The notes: a model not told the origin generated them from the sequence alone. Shown: positions 10,827 through 22,722, numbered from the stretch's first letter. The stretch is DNA of 64,000 bases from Ryuthela nishihirai (GCA_038380435.1 JAWZYU010000010.1:47340135-47404134), one strand, 5' to 3'. Numbers and translations are program-made.

Positions 10827-12424
10827 TATGCAAAATTAGGTTTGTTACTTAATTTTTTATAAAGTATACATTTTATAATATGAGTAGTCTTTTATAAAAT
10901 GCCCAAAGCGTTCAATTTTTGATTGTGTCACTCTTAAATACACTCAAAATTCTTTGAAAAATTGAAATTTAAGCAGATTTTGTGTGAGACCACTAGGTGA
11001 TTACCACTAGTGACAGATTTCAGTAAAAAAAAACATTTTCTAAACTGTAACACTCTAAATGTGATTTCCATTTACATAACACGAAATTTTTCCAATATTT
11101 TTGTAGCAGTCTTTAGTAACTAGGTTGCTACTGGAAAATAACCAATAAATTTATGGGGCCATCTACTACAAATAATACGAAATAAAAAAAAACAACCACA
11201 AAGAATAACGAGGAAAAATAAAAAAAGAAAACGTTTCTAAAATATCTTCCCCCTCCCCTGAAACATATCGTAATGTGGAATGATGAAAAAAATATTTCAC
11301 TGTCCAGTAAAAAAAGAATTAGAGCAAAATGAAAAATATAGGTATAGATATATCTATATATATATATAGGGAAACTGGTTCATTCCGATGAAGCGTCCTA
11401 TTTTGCTTTACGGTCCGTTGAGTCTGTATACATCTTAACATTTAGGGTCAATTTTCTCCAACGAGATTGCCCAAGGACTGACTCTCAAAAGGTGCACAGT
11501 TGTAGTTCAGGCCGAGATCAAAAGAGGAGTCAACACTTGCGTTTTATTTCTGGCTCGATTATTCTTTATGTGCCGAATTTGCCAACTGCAGCCACGTGTC
11601 CTCCAAATCAGTAGCGTTCCACGTGGCCTTTTCTCCGTGCTCACCATCCTTAACAGTTCTCGAGATTGTTGTTCGCAGGTTCAATAACAACTGCTGTTCC
11701 TTTTTTTTCCTTCTCATTCCTTCGCTTGTGTGCGACAGACCTAATAAACAATCTTTCTGTCTGTCTTTTTGCAGGCCACGTGACGTTTCTCAACGCCAGT
11801 GCCTCTTTTCATGTTTCTGGTAGGCTTTATGTTAGGAGAAACCAAGAAATTCAGGAAAACTGCTGTAAATTTAATAGAAGACATTCAGTGGGAACTGAGA
11901 CGTGTTAAAACTTTTTCGATGGACTGGAACAGTTTGTGTATTATGTGAAGCAAAGGTGCATATTTATGATTGGGTAAAAAATTCGTATACGGCAGGGTTG
12001 AACAAAAATTTTGTGTACAGCACGGTTGAGAAAACATTTCTTATACATCAGGGTTCCGAAACTTTACATAGCTGGGGACGTTTTCTTTTTTTTTTTCAGT
12101 AACTTTTTGCGCCACAGAAACATAAACGCATATAAAAATATTAAAAAAAATGAAACGAATATATTTCCTTCTTTATTTGGTCTTATAACAATAAGTCATT
12201 CATTTTTTTTAATGATTTATTGTTATAAGATTATTGTAGCATTTAAAAAACTATAAAGAGAGAACTAAGAAGAAAGTATTAAATATGCCGTAGGAACTAA
12301 TCGCATATTACAGCATTCTTGAATGTTCCGCGATAATAATAAGACCATGCGATTATTTGTATATTTTCTAAGGACCGGCATTTTTTCCCCGATAGCCGGT
12401 TCTGGGTTGCGGACTGCACTTTGG
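10827..12424. other. No gene seen; one hairpin
   Basis: AT-rich. It has a short TA microsatellite near 11345-11368. The inverted repeat at 12181-12230 is listed separately. The open frames at 11596-11908 have no recognised feature. Confidence 0.5.
12181..12230. repeat. Perfect-type hairpin, 20-bp arms
   Basis: TCTTATAACAATAAGTCATT (12181-12200), a 10-nt spacer, then its complement AATGATTTATTGTTATAAGA (12211-12230), with a single mismatch. No flanking target duplication is obvious. Confidence 0.75.
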
Positions 12425-12545
12425 AACACAGGGTTAGATTGTTTTACCTCTGAGCGTCACTTTTTTGGCACATAATGGGTGAAATATCTTGTTCATAAGG
12501 ACTCGAAAATATCAGATAAGATTGGAGAAGTTGATCCACTGTTCT
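12425..12545 (-). repeat. SINE-A 3' fragment
   Basis: TTGTTTTACCTCTGAGCGTC followed by ACTTTTTTGGCACATAATGG and AAGGACTCGAAAAT match the 3' end of SINE-A on the minus strand. The rest is missing. Confidence 0.65.
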
Positions 12546-12636
12546 GAGCCTTCGGCTGGTTCTGAGTGTAGTGCATCTGAAGAAACCTAGAGAGCGAACT
12601 TTAATCTTGATATAATAGTAATATTGCTTTTACGAC

Positions 12637-12982
12637 TTCTGGGTTCAGTTTTACTTCTTTGTGGCGTTTCTTTTGCACGCAATGGCAGGTCACAAGACTC
12701 GAAGGGCTCAGAGAAGGTTGGGGGAAGAGGACCTACTGAACAGTTGTTAGGAGACAGATGGTAGACATACGACAAGGCTACTGGGAGTGTTTCTAGTGAA
12801 CAGGGTATGATTCTCACGCAAACGGATCACGGCATAATGTATCAACCGGCCGGTAGCGGCCTTTCCAAGCCCGCCAGTGTCCCCTTTCTGGCCGAGGGCA
12901 GTGTGGGTATTTAGTAGAGATAAATCTTAACTCTGACGCAGTTGGAATTCGAACCTGAGAATTATAAATTACGAGCCTGACC
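12637..12982 (-). repeat. SINE-A, diverged, nearly full length
   Basis: Runs from a degraded tail (GGGTTCAGTTTTACTTCTTT) through the body (AGACAGATGGTAGAC, GGCGGCC-like core) to a head that stops after AAATTACGAGCCTGACC. The acceptor end and box A are lost. Confidence 0.75.
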
Positions 12983-14057
12983 AAATCTCATATAACAACA
13001 GGTCAGTGGAATAAGTCCAGCAAAGGTAGACCTAATATCTAGAACATTCTTATATTTTAATTTCTGTTATTATTACTGGCGGGCTCTTGTGCTAATTTTT
13101 TACTAACGTCTATCTGTAAATACATTTTATTTAGAGAGAAAGTTATTCCGATTTATTAGTAAATATCATAATGCTAATTAATACGAATATGTTTTTTGCT
13201 AAATGAAATATATTTATAGATTAGCACAAAAATCACCAACAATAATAACAGAAATCAAAGTATAAGAAAAGTCTAGACGGTAGGACTACCTATGCTGACG
13301 AAATAATTTGGTCCATTGGCTTTCTGTTACAGGAGGTGCTGGCCTGACACGTTATTGAATGAGCGACTCCCAGTATTTCAGCATTTCAGGTATCAGAACC
13401 AAAAAATCGATTTGTAACATAATTTAAAAACGAAAATGGGGTGTGGGAGTTATGAATGCTTGAAGAGTATTTTTGGCATCCTATTAAAGTTAGTTACACT
13501 CTCCTCCCACTGTTGCAGAAAAAAGAAAGTGAAATAGAAAGTGAAAAAAGAAAGTGAAGCTTGCAAAAAAGCGGACTTTTCATAACTCGTTGTATACACA
13601 AGCAACGTTATCGCAGAAAACACATTAAAGTACAATCGAAATATATCGTACACAAGATCGTCGGCGTTTTACGCTTTTCCCTCCATTACCGATATTTGAC
13701 GTACACCCTGAAGCAATGCCATTTATTTTCCTATAATGTGGCAGAGTCCGTAACGATTCTTCTCCGTGGGTTTGTTACAGGAATCTCAGCCAACCACGTC
13801 TTTAAACTCATTGGATAAAGTGTTTGTCTTGTGGCCAGGCGGGTACGGCGGTTAATTTAGGAGAGCGGATTCTTTATTGTAAGTAAACTTGCGGAACTTT
13901 AGCTACGAAAGGACAAAATCCAATAAAGGGAGTTCAGAAACAATGGGGTAAAAATACAGAAGTGTAAGGAGGGGAAAACAAATTAAAGCTAATCTATTGT
14001 TAAATCTTTCAATTTTTTTTCATTACATAAACGCTTATTTTTTGAAATATCGATATC
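12983..14057. other. No gene seen
   Basis: AT-rich. The open frames at 13450-13818 on both strands are under 90 codons with no recognisable feature. Confidence 0.5.
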
Positions 14058-14289
14058 AGTCCCGGTGGCCGAGTGGTTAGCGCTTTTGGATACTAATAAA
14101 AGAAATCTGGTGTCAAACCCGGGAAAGGCATTGGTGTTTATGTTGTCTTTCTGCTGAGGTCTCGCTTTCCTCACAGATCTTCTCTGTGACGTATTAAACT
14201 GACGGGCCTCTGTAGCATGGCTATTAAACAGGCAAGTTCCTGCAGGCCTCTGTAGCAAGCAGCTGTTTGAGGGAATATTTTATTTCATC
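14058..14289 (+). repeat. SINE-B copy
   Basis: A second tRNA-headed family. It has a Ser/Leu-type box A (GGTGGCCGAGTGGTTAGCGC) and a decayed box B (GGTGTCAAACCC). The family body contains TTCTGCTGAGGTCTCGC, TTAAACTGACGGGCCTCTGT and AGCAAGCAGCTGTTTGAGGG, followed by a TATTTTATTT tail. The phrase GGCCTCTGTAGCA occurs twice, a small internal duplication. Related pieces lie at 35181, 37725 and 58000. Confidence 0.7.
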
Positions 14290-14384
14290 AGTGGCTCAGA
14301 TTTTCTTCAGCATTTTTTGGCGCTTTTCGTTTTTCTCCTAGTTTGTTTTTTCACATATGTGTTTATTCGGCAATATATCGTGAC

Positions 14385-14407
14385 GGGGGGGGGGGGGGGG
14401 GGGGGGG
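14385..14407. repeat. Homopolymer run of 23 G
   Basis: An uninterrupted G tract just before the inverted SINE pair. Such runs can form quadruplexes and are prone to length errors in assemblies. Confidence 0.9.
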
Positions 14408-14425
14408 AAACAACACACTCAGTCA

Positions 14426-14803
14426 GGTGTGTTGTTTTTCCTCTAAGCGGCACTTTTTGGCATACAAGGGGCTAAATAACCAGGTCAGAAGTACCCTGAG
14501 GGCTCAGAGAAAATGTTGCGAATGGGAATTCACTGGACAATTGTTACGAGACAGATAGTAGCTTCCTGTCAAGCTCATCCAATTAACATACACAGTGTTT
14601 GGCTCTCCCGCACATATGGCCATGGTTTTACGTGTCATCCCACGAACAGCTGCCTCTCGTGGCTCATTGGTGTTCCCTATTGAACGAGGGCAGGGTGGGG
14701 GTATAAACAGAGATTAATCTCAACGACTGTCTAGATGGAACTCGAACTTGGGAACTGCAGATTACGAGCCTGGCGCGCTACCGACTGAGTCAACCACCGC
14801 CTC
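14426..14803 (-). repeat. SINE-A, nearly full length
   Basis: Runs from the tail (GTGTTGTTTTTCCTCTAAGC) to the tRNA head (CTGGCGCGCTACCGACTGAG) on the minus strand, with moderate divergence. Its head abuts the head of the next copy, which lies in the opposite orientation. Confidence 0.85.
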
Positions 14804-15130
14804 AGGCCAGCCTCTTAATCTGCACTTCCCAAGTTTGAATCCCAAATGTGCCAGAGTGAGGTTTATCTGTGCTAACCTCTTGCTATCGATCAGGAAAGGG
14901 GCACTGGTGGGCTCGGATCATCCATCGTATGGGACTCGAAGCTGTCGCCCACTGTGCAGCATAGTACAGTGTTCACTTTAAAGAAAACACTGGATGAGCT
15001 TGACTGTAGGCTTACGGCTATCCAGTGGATCCGCTTCCCCCACAAAACTCTGAACCCTTGGTGTCTTTTTAACTTGGCCATTTAGCCCAAAATAGACAAA
15101 AAAATTGCCGCTCAGATGTAAAACAACCCA
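14804..15130 (+). repeat. SINE-A, head-to-head with the previous copy
   Basis: Starts inside the tRNA head (GCCAGCCTCTTAATCTGCAC, anticodon CTT) and runs to the tail (TGCCGCTCAGATGTAAAACA then ACCCA). Box A is missing. With 14426-14803 it forms a large imperfect inverted repeat of about 700 bp. Confidence 0.82.
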
Positions 15131-16408
15131 AATAATTCTTAATAATTGATCAAAATTTGATGACATTTACCAGTTTCTCACATTTATCAAGGTGATTCAT
15201 TTCATTCGTCCTAAAAGGCTCTAATGCAGAACATATATAACTCTGAATTGCCGAGACTCGTCACGTTAAATAATAACGAAGAAAAAAGAAAAATCAGAGC
15301 ATGTTCTTAACAAGAAACGCAATTACAAATTTGAGAGGAAAATTTCCTCTCTTCTGCTGCGAGGCGAATAAGCTTTAACGCTTTCAGACGTCTGCCTTAT
15401 TGCTTTCAGTATTTAAATAGGCATTACAAAGTGGAGGCGACATCACAAAGGATGCAACATCCAATTTTAGACATCCGCATCATCGTCTCTCGCTTGTTCT
15501 GTTACTGTCAGTGCCATGTGGCCGTGTGTGGAGAAGTCATTTATTTTCCACACTGTAAGCGATGACACTTGGCGTTGGCTGGAAAAAGAGGAGTACGGCA
15601 GAGGGAGGCAGGAGGAGCCGAGCACCGAGGAACTCAATCAGGATGAGAGAAATCTTCGAAGAGGGAAAACTTGTAGAATGAAGTTCACCACTCTATCTCT
15701 GTAACCCCCCCCCCCCCCACCTTACTTCTCCCTCTTCTCTCTAGTTTCTTCACTCCCTCCCTTCTTTTACTCTGGGTGTTTCTATTGCTCACCTTTTGCG
15801 AAGATTTAAAGAAGCAGCAGCAGCAGCAACAAGAAAAATCGAATCTTGCGGTGACTCTTAAAAGGATGCTCTCTAATGTTGCCTTTTCGATATCTATTCC
15901 CTTTTCCAGTTTAATATGAATTGGAAAAGAATTTAAAAAAGATGTTTTAGGTTGGAGCGTTGATAGAAAGTTAAAATGAAAGAAATTTTAAAGCAGCAAG
16001 TTAGACAGGGGATTTTAGTAGCGATTCAATAAGAATGGCATGGAAAATTGAACAATTCTCTCGTGTCATGTTAGAAGATTGGGATGTAAAAAGCAATACG
16101 AGGGAGAAGAAAAAAAATGTTTGCCATTCATTTTTGATTTCCTGATTAGTTAAAATTTCATATTCTCATGGACTTCGTTCGTTTATTTGTGGAGCAGTTT
16201 CATTTTTAGTTTATTGTTTTCGGGTTTTTTGTGTGTCTGTAATTTTATTTTTGTTGCAATTGATAAATAAAAAATTTCTTTGGTTTCACAGGACAAATAA
16301 AATTTTTACCATTCGCATTTACCTAATCTTCCATCAGTTTTGAACCTCTACTACTAAACAGTTAAAAGAAGCGGAAGTTGCAAAATGACAATCGAGGTTC
16401 TTTTTGTC
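15131..16408. other. No firm gene; one weak open frame
   Basis: An open frame at 15516-15704 (+, 62 codons) is rich in charged residues (EKEEYGRGRQEEPSTEELNQ). It lies in slightly GC-richer sequence and is followed by a run of about a dozen C. It could be a short exon, but no splice site or homology is apparent. The rest is AT-rich. Confidence 0.4.
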
Positions 16409-16849
16409 TACCCTGCTGAGGAGTGATCAACCACACAGGGTCCTGGTGCTGACTATATAAACCTACTGGACTGGAATAAGGCTCTGAGCTTGATTATGAA
16501 TCCTTAATTTGCTGCACTGGTGGGCTTCTGTGGGGGAAAATCTTCCGTTGTGCTTTCTGTTTGTTTGTGGGTTGACAGCCTTAAGTGAATAGATTCACAG
16601 GATATGTTTTATCAGATGGTAGATAATCCTGAGTAGAGGTCATCGCAGGCACCTGAACTCTTGCTTCTACAGGCATCGTCAAATTCTACATTTGAAGAAG
16701 TCTTCCAGTATAGATGGCTTCAACCTTTAGTGGTGGGGAAACGGGTCTTTGCCACATGCCTGCGATTAGAGGTCTGTTTGGTCTTGTCGGCATTCCTTCT
16801 CAATAAACATAGCTTCTTTAAACATCCCACTAACTATTTTCTCTCCACT

Positions 16850-17625
16850 ATTTTCTCTATTTTCTCTCCTTGGAATGTGAGGACTCTGCACAGAGCTTAT
16901 TCACTTGATGTCCTGACACAGGAATTCCACCGTTATAATTTAGATATTCTCGACTTGCAAGAGACCAGATGGGCAAATAAAGGCGAGATTCTGAAAAATA
17001 ATCTTAAATTTCTCTTTTCAGGGAGGGAACATAATACGCATCTCGAAGGCGTAGGTCTACTTCTCAGCAGACACGGTAGTGATGCTCATCTAGGATATGA
17101 GTGCATTAATGAAAGGTTTCTGACAACAACATTTCACATATTTTTCAAAGCATTTTCAGACATTTCAGATAAAGCATTAAATACTTGAATGTTATCCGCT
17201 GTTATGTTCCCACTGAGGATGCCGATGAGAATGAGAAGTATAGGTTTTACGCACACTCAAGGATATTTTGAATTCTGTCAAGAAAGGAGATATTACCCTT
17301 GTTTTAGGTGACTTCAATGCAAACGTTAGTACTGATTCTGACCTTTGAGGAGGGGTGATAGGCCCTTTTGGTATTGGTAGATGCAATGCAAATGGACAAC
17401 GTCTCCTACAGGTAAATAAACTTAATGGTTTCAGAATAACTAACACTTATTACAAACACCACGATATACATAAGTACACATGAATTTCACCTGATGGGCT
17501 GCATAAGAATATGATTGATTATATATTAATTAACAGCAAATGGGCTAGTGCTGTAAGGAATATCAGAACATGAGGGGAGCGGAAATTGGATCTGATCATT
17601 ACCGTGTTAAAAATATCTTACAACA
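16850..17625 (+). pseudogene. APE-type endonuclease domain, LINE copy 1
   Basis: The N-terminal half of the LINE protein, which in intact relatives nicks the target DNA. Visible motifs, in order: PWNVRTLHRAY (start of the fold), LDILDLQETRW (catalytic Glu), LVLGDFNA (catalytic Asp-Asn) and EIGSDHYRV (catalytic Asp-His). Frameshifts after the lysine-rich stretch near 17188 and near 17240, and stop codons near 17347 and 17481, break the frame. In database annotations this fold is often labelled craniofacial development protein 2-like. Sequence is unreadable as a single protein, so this is a relic. Confidence 0.8.
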
Positions 17626-19750
17626 TAAACTTAAGAAGTATTGTGCTAAGGTTAAAAACTTTACCTTTAATTCTGACCATGACAGGTTACTTAGTTATAA
17701 CCGTCATGGTTTGCTTACTACTGAAGTTGAGGAAGAATGGGGTCATTTTAAACACGTTTTTTGGAAACTAACAGTATTCTTTTAGGAAAAAAGGAGCAGA
17801 GGAGACAGAATTATTTGAGTGATAAGGCACTTGAGCTTATTTCAGAAAGAAGGAACTGTAGGAATGTCCTTAATCAATACCCTACTAGTCCTAATAGAAA
17901 GGATTACAGAGCGCTTAATAAATGTGTAAAGGATCAGTTAGCTACTGATAAGAATCTTTGGCTTGATGGCTTGGCTGACAAAGCCTAGGTAGCAGTTAGA
18001 CAGCAAAACAGCAGAGAGCTGTACCAGATAGTTAACGTTTTGTGTGGTAGAAAACGAATAGGTATACAGGGATTGAAGGATAAACAAGGTAAGGTTATAG
18101 AAGGTGAGGATTCTGTCATGGCTAGGTGGGCTGAGCATTTCAGTGATGTTCTAAACAATGTGGTTAGTTCTACTCCCATTGTTTGTCGTGATGATAGGTG
18201 CATTACTGGTTTTAATGTTAGTCCTATAACATAGTCTGAAGTTATTTTGGCTGTTTGTAAACTTAAACTACATAAATCCCCAGGATTAGATGAAATTACT
18301 ACGGAAATATTAGCTAGGAATGTTTCGAATATAGAGCTAGGAATGTTTCGGTTACTACATGGATGACTGAAATTTTGAATATCTATTATGATAAAGGCAT
18401 GGTTCTTAAGGATTTAACCAGAGCTATTATTATCCCTATTTTTAAAAAAGGTGATCGTAGTTCTTGTGATAACTATAGGGGTATCAGCGTACTCTCTGTT
18501 CCAGGGAAAGTTGTTTGCATGATTGCGCTTAATAGAATTAAGAATGTTGTAGACAGGCAATCGTGTGATGAGCAATGTGGATTCAGAAGTGGTAGGGGAT
18601 GTGTAGATCAGATATTTTTACTTAGGGAGATTCTTGACAAATGTTTAGAGTTTCAGAAACCTTTGGTTGCTAGCTTTGTTGATTTTAAAAAGGCTTTTGA
18701 CTCTGTTGATCGTCATAATTTGTGGTTGATTGTGAGATAGTATGGTATACAGACAAATTAGTTAACATAATGCAAGCTCTATATAATAACACTGAGTCGT
18801 GTGTAAGAGTTCGTAAGGCATGTAGCAATTGGTTTAGAATTGTTTCTGGTGTTTGACAAGGATGCATTTGTGTCTCCTTTTCTCTTTAGTTTGGTTATTG
18901 ATTATGTTATGCGAAATTCACTTCAAGGGAAAGATTTTGGCCTTAAATGGCCTGAAGATACGAAAATCTCTGATTTAGATTATGCTGGTGATTTAGCCCT
19001 TCTGGCAAATGATGTTGATGATATGAACTCTTTCATTCGAGCTGTTGATGAGACAGGTAATAGAGTAGGTTTGATTATAAATAGAGAGAAAACTGAAGTG
19101 ATGAAAATGGTCAAGCAGGCTGTGATTCAGGTAATCTGAATGGTTGCAGTCTTGAGCAGGTGTCACAGTTTAATTATCTTGGGAGCTATGTAACAGATTC
19201 TGGTGATGTGCGGCATGATATTAACAGAAGAATAGAGATTGCGTCCGGGACTTTTAAGAATCTATGGAGAATGTGGAGAAATAGGCGTATGCACCCAACG
19301 ACTAAAATTAGACTTTATAATAGTTTGGTTCTTTCTTGGGCGAGTTATGGTAATGAAACTTTGACGCTTTGTAAACAAGATAACTTGAAACTAGATGCTT
19401 TTGATTCCAGATGCTTATATAGTATCTTGGGCATTAGGTGGTTTATCTTTGTATGTAATGATGAGGTTAGGCAAAGGAGTCGGCAACCTCCTTTAAGCAG
19501 CATATTGTGCAGAGAGAAACTTCGCTGGTTTGGACATGTTGCCCATATGGATAATTATAGATTGGCGAATAGGGTTATGAACAGTGTGCCTAAAGGACTC
19601 AGAAAGAGGGGGATATTAGGATGTTGTGGGCAGACAATTTCAAACAGTATCTTGTTAGAATTGGTGTGCAGTGTCCAGATGCAACAGATATAGCTCAGGA
19701 CAGATATGCTTGGCGAACTAAATTGCACGGTCTGGTTGGACCTCCGTAGC
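17626..19750 (+). pseudogene. Reverse transcriptase domain, LINE copy 1
   Basis: Connector region (KEQRRQNYLSDKALELISER), then RT blocks: FKKGDRSSCDNYRGISVLSV, QCGFRSGRGCVDQI, SFVDFKKAFDSVDRH, the active-site block reading YAGD at 18981-18992 where YADD is expected, and the C-terminal phrase LRWFGHVAHMDN. Lesions include an in-frame TAG at 17986-17988, a TAG at 18738-18740, a TGA at 18854-18856 inside the conserved GVRQGC block, and an extra base just after it. Four of these recur in copy 2, which points to a shared defective ancestor or sequence exchange. Confidence 0.85.
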
Positions 19751-19844
19751 CCATGGCTGCTTGATGATGATGATAATGATGATAAATTTAGGTGTTGATA
19801 TATGGTAGTCAAGGCGATTACTTTGGCAGCTACAACTCAGCGAC

Positions 19845-20172
19845 GGTTTGGGTATCTCTGAATATCACTTTTCTACATACAGTGGGCTAAATGGTGAAGT
19901 AACGATAAGAGTAAGGGCTCAGAAAAGGATGGGGAATGGGATCCACAGTTGTTAGGAGACAAGTGGAAGCCTCCCATCACGACAATCCAGCGTATTCTTT
20001 AACTTGCACAGCATATGGCTTTCCTGCATATGTGCTTAACGTCCCATAAGACAGACGACGGCGGTTCTAAGCCTATGGGTATCCTTTTTTCTGACCAAAA
20101 ATTTAACGAGGATTAGGGGAGATAAATCTCAATGTTGACACAGATGAAAATCAAACCTTGGCGAGCAGGTAA
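19845..20172 (-). repeat. SINE-A, diverged
   Basis: Recognisable from TATCACTTTTCTACATACAG, CTAAATGGTGAAG, GGCTCAGAAAAGG, TTGTTAGGAGACAAG and the head region GTTGACACAGATGAAAATCA. The tRNA part is largely eroded. It starts about 60 bp after the LINE copy 1 tail. Confidence 0.7.
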
Positions 20173-21159
20173 AAAAATTTTAAAAAAATTAAATGAGAGT
20201 TCTATATTTGCAATTAATTACATTTTGACATATCGGATAGGAAAAGGGATCGAATTATTACGAAAGTATTCATTTTCATACGTGATATTTACCGGAGTTG
20301 TGAAAAATTCTGAACTAATGCGATATATCTTTACGAGAATTTTTCAAGTATATACTTGTATAGTTATTTGAGATTTAACTCGGACAAATTTTCCATTTGT
20401 CTAATGCTAAAAACGAGCAAATTTATGCCATGATCTGTGATCGTACCAATATAATGCAGGCACCATGTAGACAACAAATGTAATTCAACGACTTTTTATG
20501 CCACTAATAAACAAATGTAATATAGTACAGTATAAATATTCATATAGTAAAAAATATACCTTATGCAATCTATTTATAACGGTTGTTATTACTTGTGTAA
20601 GCGGAAAGCTTACACAGGCAATAACATTATCACAAAAGTTGAACAGAATAAACAAGATCTGAAGACACAAGATTACTTCTTAAAATGCATGCTGAATGCC
20701 AATTTTTCTATCGCATTTTTGCCTATTGCAATTTTTTCCTAGAAATTTCTACCTCTTTCTATGTTCAACTTTTTTTCGCTATGGATCAAGAAACTTATAA
20801 AAAAGATGGCAATGTTTTTATTAGTTGTATAAGGAATGGCCTGGTGGTAGTAATAATGCTTTATTGTTCCTCTTACATATTTCACCCAGCCATCATTTGC
20901 ACTGAGTATTCCCAGTAGAGATGCTGGGAATACAATAATATCACTTAATTTCATTAATAATTCCTTGGGATTGCTGTATTTAGATAAATAAATCAAATTA
21001 CGAGGAGACTAACTGTTTGCAGCACACTATAATATGTGGAGTGACAATATTTCTTCTGTAACGTAATAGCTAATAGTATGTTGCAAACGCACAGAATATA
21101 TATTTTATTTCAAAGAAGGTGCTTTCATATACGTGAAAGTATCACCATGTGCACAGAGC
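20173..21159. other. No gene seen
   Basis: AT-rich. A small 9-bp inverted repeat occurs near 20594-20617 (TGTGTAAGC / GCTTACACA). The open frames have no recognisable feature. Confidence 0.5.
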
Positions 21160-21690
21160 ATTATGAGGTTAAAGTACTCGACAAGTTGAGCTCATCTATC
21201 AATTTGAAGTTAAAATCCTGGACAAGATGTACTCTCTATTCTGAAATTAAAGCCCTGATGAGGTGCACTAACCTATTGTTTTGAAGTTAAAGCTCTGGGG
21301 AAGATGAACTCACTACGGTTGTGAAGCTGAAATCCTGAACAAGATGCCCTCAATCATAATTCTGAAGTTAAAGTCCTGGATGACTGCTCTCATCTTTCGT
21401 TCTGAAGTTAAAAATGTAGACAAGATGCACTAGCTATCGTTTAGAAGTTAAAGCTCTGGAGAAGATGAACTCATCCACCATTATGAAGTTAAAATCCTGA
21501 AAAAGATGCATTCACCTATGATCTGAAACCACCAATCAAAGATCATTCGGAATTCATGCGGTTACCAAAGATTATTCTGAAATTAAAGCCCTGGCAAGAA
21601 GCACCTGTCGTTTCGAAATAAACCCGTGGATAAGATGCCTTCATCCATCATTTTCAAGTTAAACCCTTGGATGAGGCGAAGAATAAAGGA
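21160..21690. repeat. Degenerate tandem repeat, about 43-bp unit, about 12 copies
   Basis: The phrase TTCTGAAGTTAAAGTCCTGG followed by A(C/T)AAGATGCACTCACCTATC recurs every 40-45 bp with many substitutions. It is an old, unhomogenised array. Confidence 0.8.
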
Positions 21691-21902
21691 TAGCGCAAGT
21701 CAGTGGTTTATGTTCTTCTGACGCTTAAGTTTGTATGGCCTTTTTGGATTTTACAGGGTCCCAGATCTTTTGTGGGAGAAATTTTTTCTACATAAAAGCA
21801 AAAGTAATAGAAAAGTCAGAAAATATAAGATTAGTTTTCTTGTTAGTACAAAAAACACTACGATTTTTTAAGATTTTTTTTCAGTACTAGTGGTTAGAAA
21901 CG

Positions 21903-22053
21903 GCAGCCTTTCCAAGTCCATTGGTATCCCCCTTTCTTTCCGAGGGCATGGGTTTAGCGGAGATTAATCTCAAGGCTGGCACATTTGGGACTCGAACCTA
22001 GGAACTATAGATTACGAACGTGGCACGCTACCGACTGAGCCAACGCCCACCCC
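21903..22053 (-). repeat. SINE-A head and part of body
   Basis: From GCAGCCTTTCCAAGTCCATT to the head (TACGAACGTGGCACGCTACC, ACTGAGCCAACGCCC). The 3' half is absent. Confidence 0.8.
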
Positions 22054-22130
22054 GTTAGAAACAGGGTGATAGGTTTCCATTGACAAAGCCACTTGTAAAG
22101 TTGACACTAAAATGCAAAAAATAATATATA

Positions 22131-22560
22131 CAGGGTGAATCTGAAAAAGTGGGCAAAACTTTACGGGGTGGTAGAACGCAGCTATACGAGCAATATTCGT
22201 CATAGAATGTATGGTCGGAACGCAAGCGGTGAGAAGTTAAAAGGTAGTTTTCCACTGTCACATTTAAAGAATGAACACAAGAAGGAGAGGAGATACTCTG
22301 TGCCTCACTTGCATTCCAGTCCGCCGCACCGTACACAAAGTGCATATCCGCCATTTCGTGGTTAGTATAGCCAGCCATCCTCTGGGCATTCCACGGTAGA
22401 AATGCCGTTGGGTGCGAGGACCAACCCTTTTATACCATTTCCAACGCCACCTAGCGGCTCGCCGTTTGCGTTCCGCCCATACTTTCTATGACGAATATTG
22501 CTCGTATAGCTGCGTTCTACCACCCCGTAAAGTTTTGCCCACTTTTTCAGATTCACCCTG
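22131..22560 (-). mobile_element. Long-inverted-repeat DNA element with DUF4817-type remnant
   Basis: Two 103-bp arms (22131-22233 and 22458-22560) are complementary except for four bases. Both begin CAGGGTGAATCTGAAAAAGT at the outer edge and are flanked by TATA on each side. Between them, on the minus strand, an ATG at 22378 opens MAGYTNHEMADMHFVYGAAD. That pattern is typical of the helix-turn-helix start (DUF4817) of a Tc1/mariner-related transposase group. The reading frame runs into the other arm, so the rest of the gene has been deleted. This is a non-autonomous internal-deletion derivative. The arms are too alike to be old. Confidence 0.8.
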
Positions 22561-22722
22561 TATATACACTAAAATTAAAGGAAAATACCATTTCCCTTAT
22601 ATGCCTTAAAAATGAAAAATGGAATAAAACCTTTTGGTAATTATGAACTCATTCAATTCATAAAAAATTCAATAGAAGCTAGACCGCCAAAGCGGAATTA
22701 TTAAACCCTTAAAAAAAGAAAA

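Larger units (their letters stand above)
16409..19785 (+). mobile_element. RTE-like LINE, copy 1 (defective)
   Basis: A long non-LTR retrotransposon of the class that pairs an APE-type endonuclease with a reverse transcriptase. It starts with a 5' region shared with 42398 and 31055 (ACCCTGCTGAGGAGTG, GGGTCCTGGTGCTGAC), then endonuclease and reverse-transcriptase remnants, and ends at VGPP-stop followed by a (GAT)n tail. Such tails are usual for RTE-like elements. It is about 3.4 kb, close to full length for that group. Many stops and frameshifts show it is dead. Confidence 0.85.

Noticed and set aside
21160..21690. Protein-coding repeat
   Set aside because: Unit length varies around 40-45 bp and frames are broken; it is a non-coding tandem repeat.
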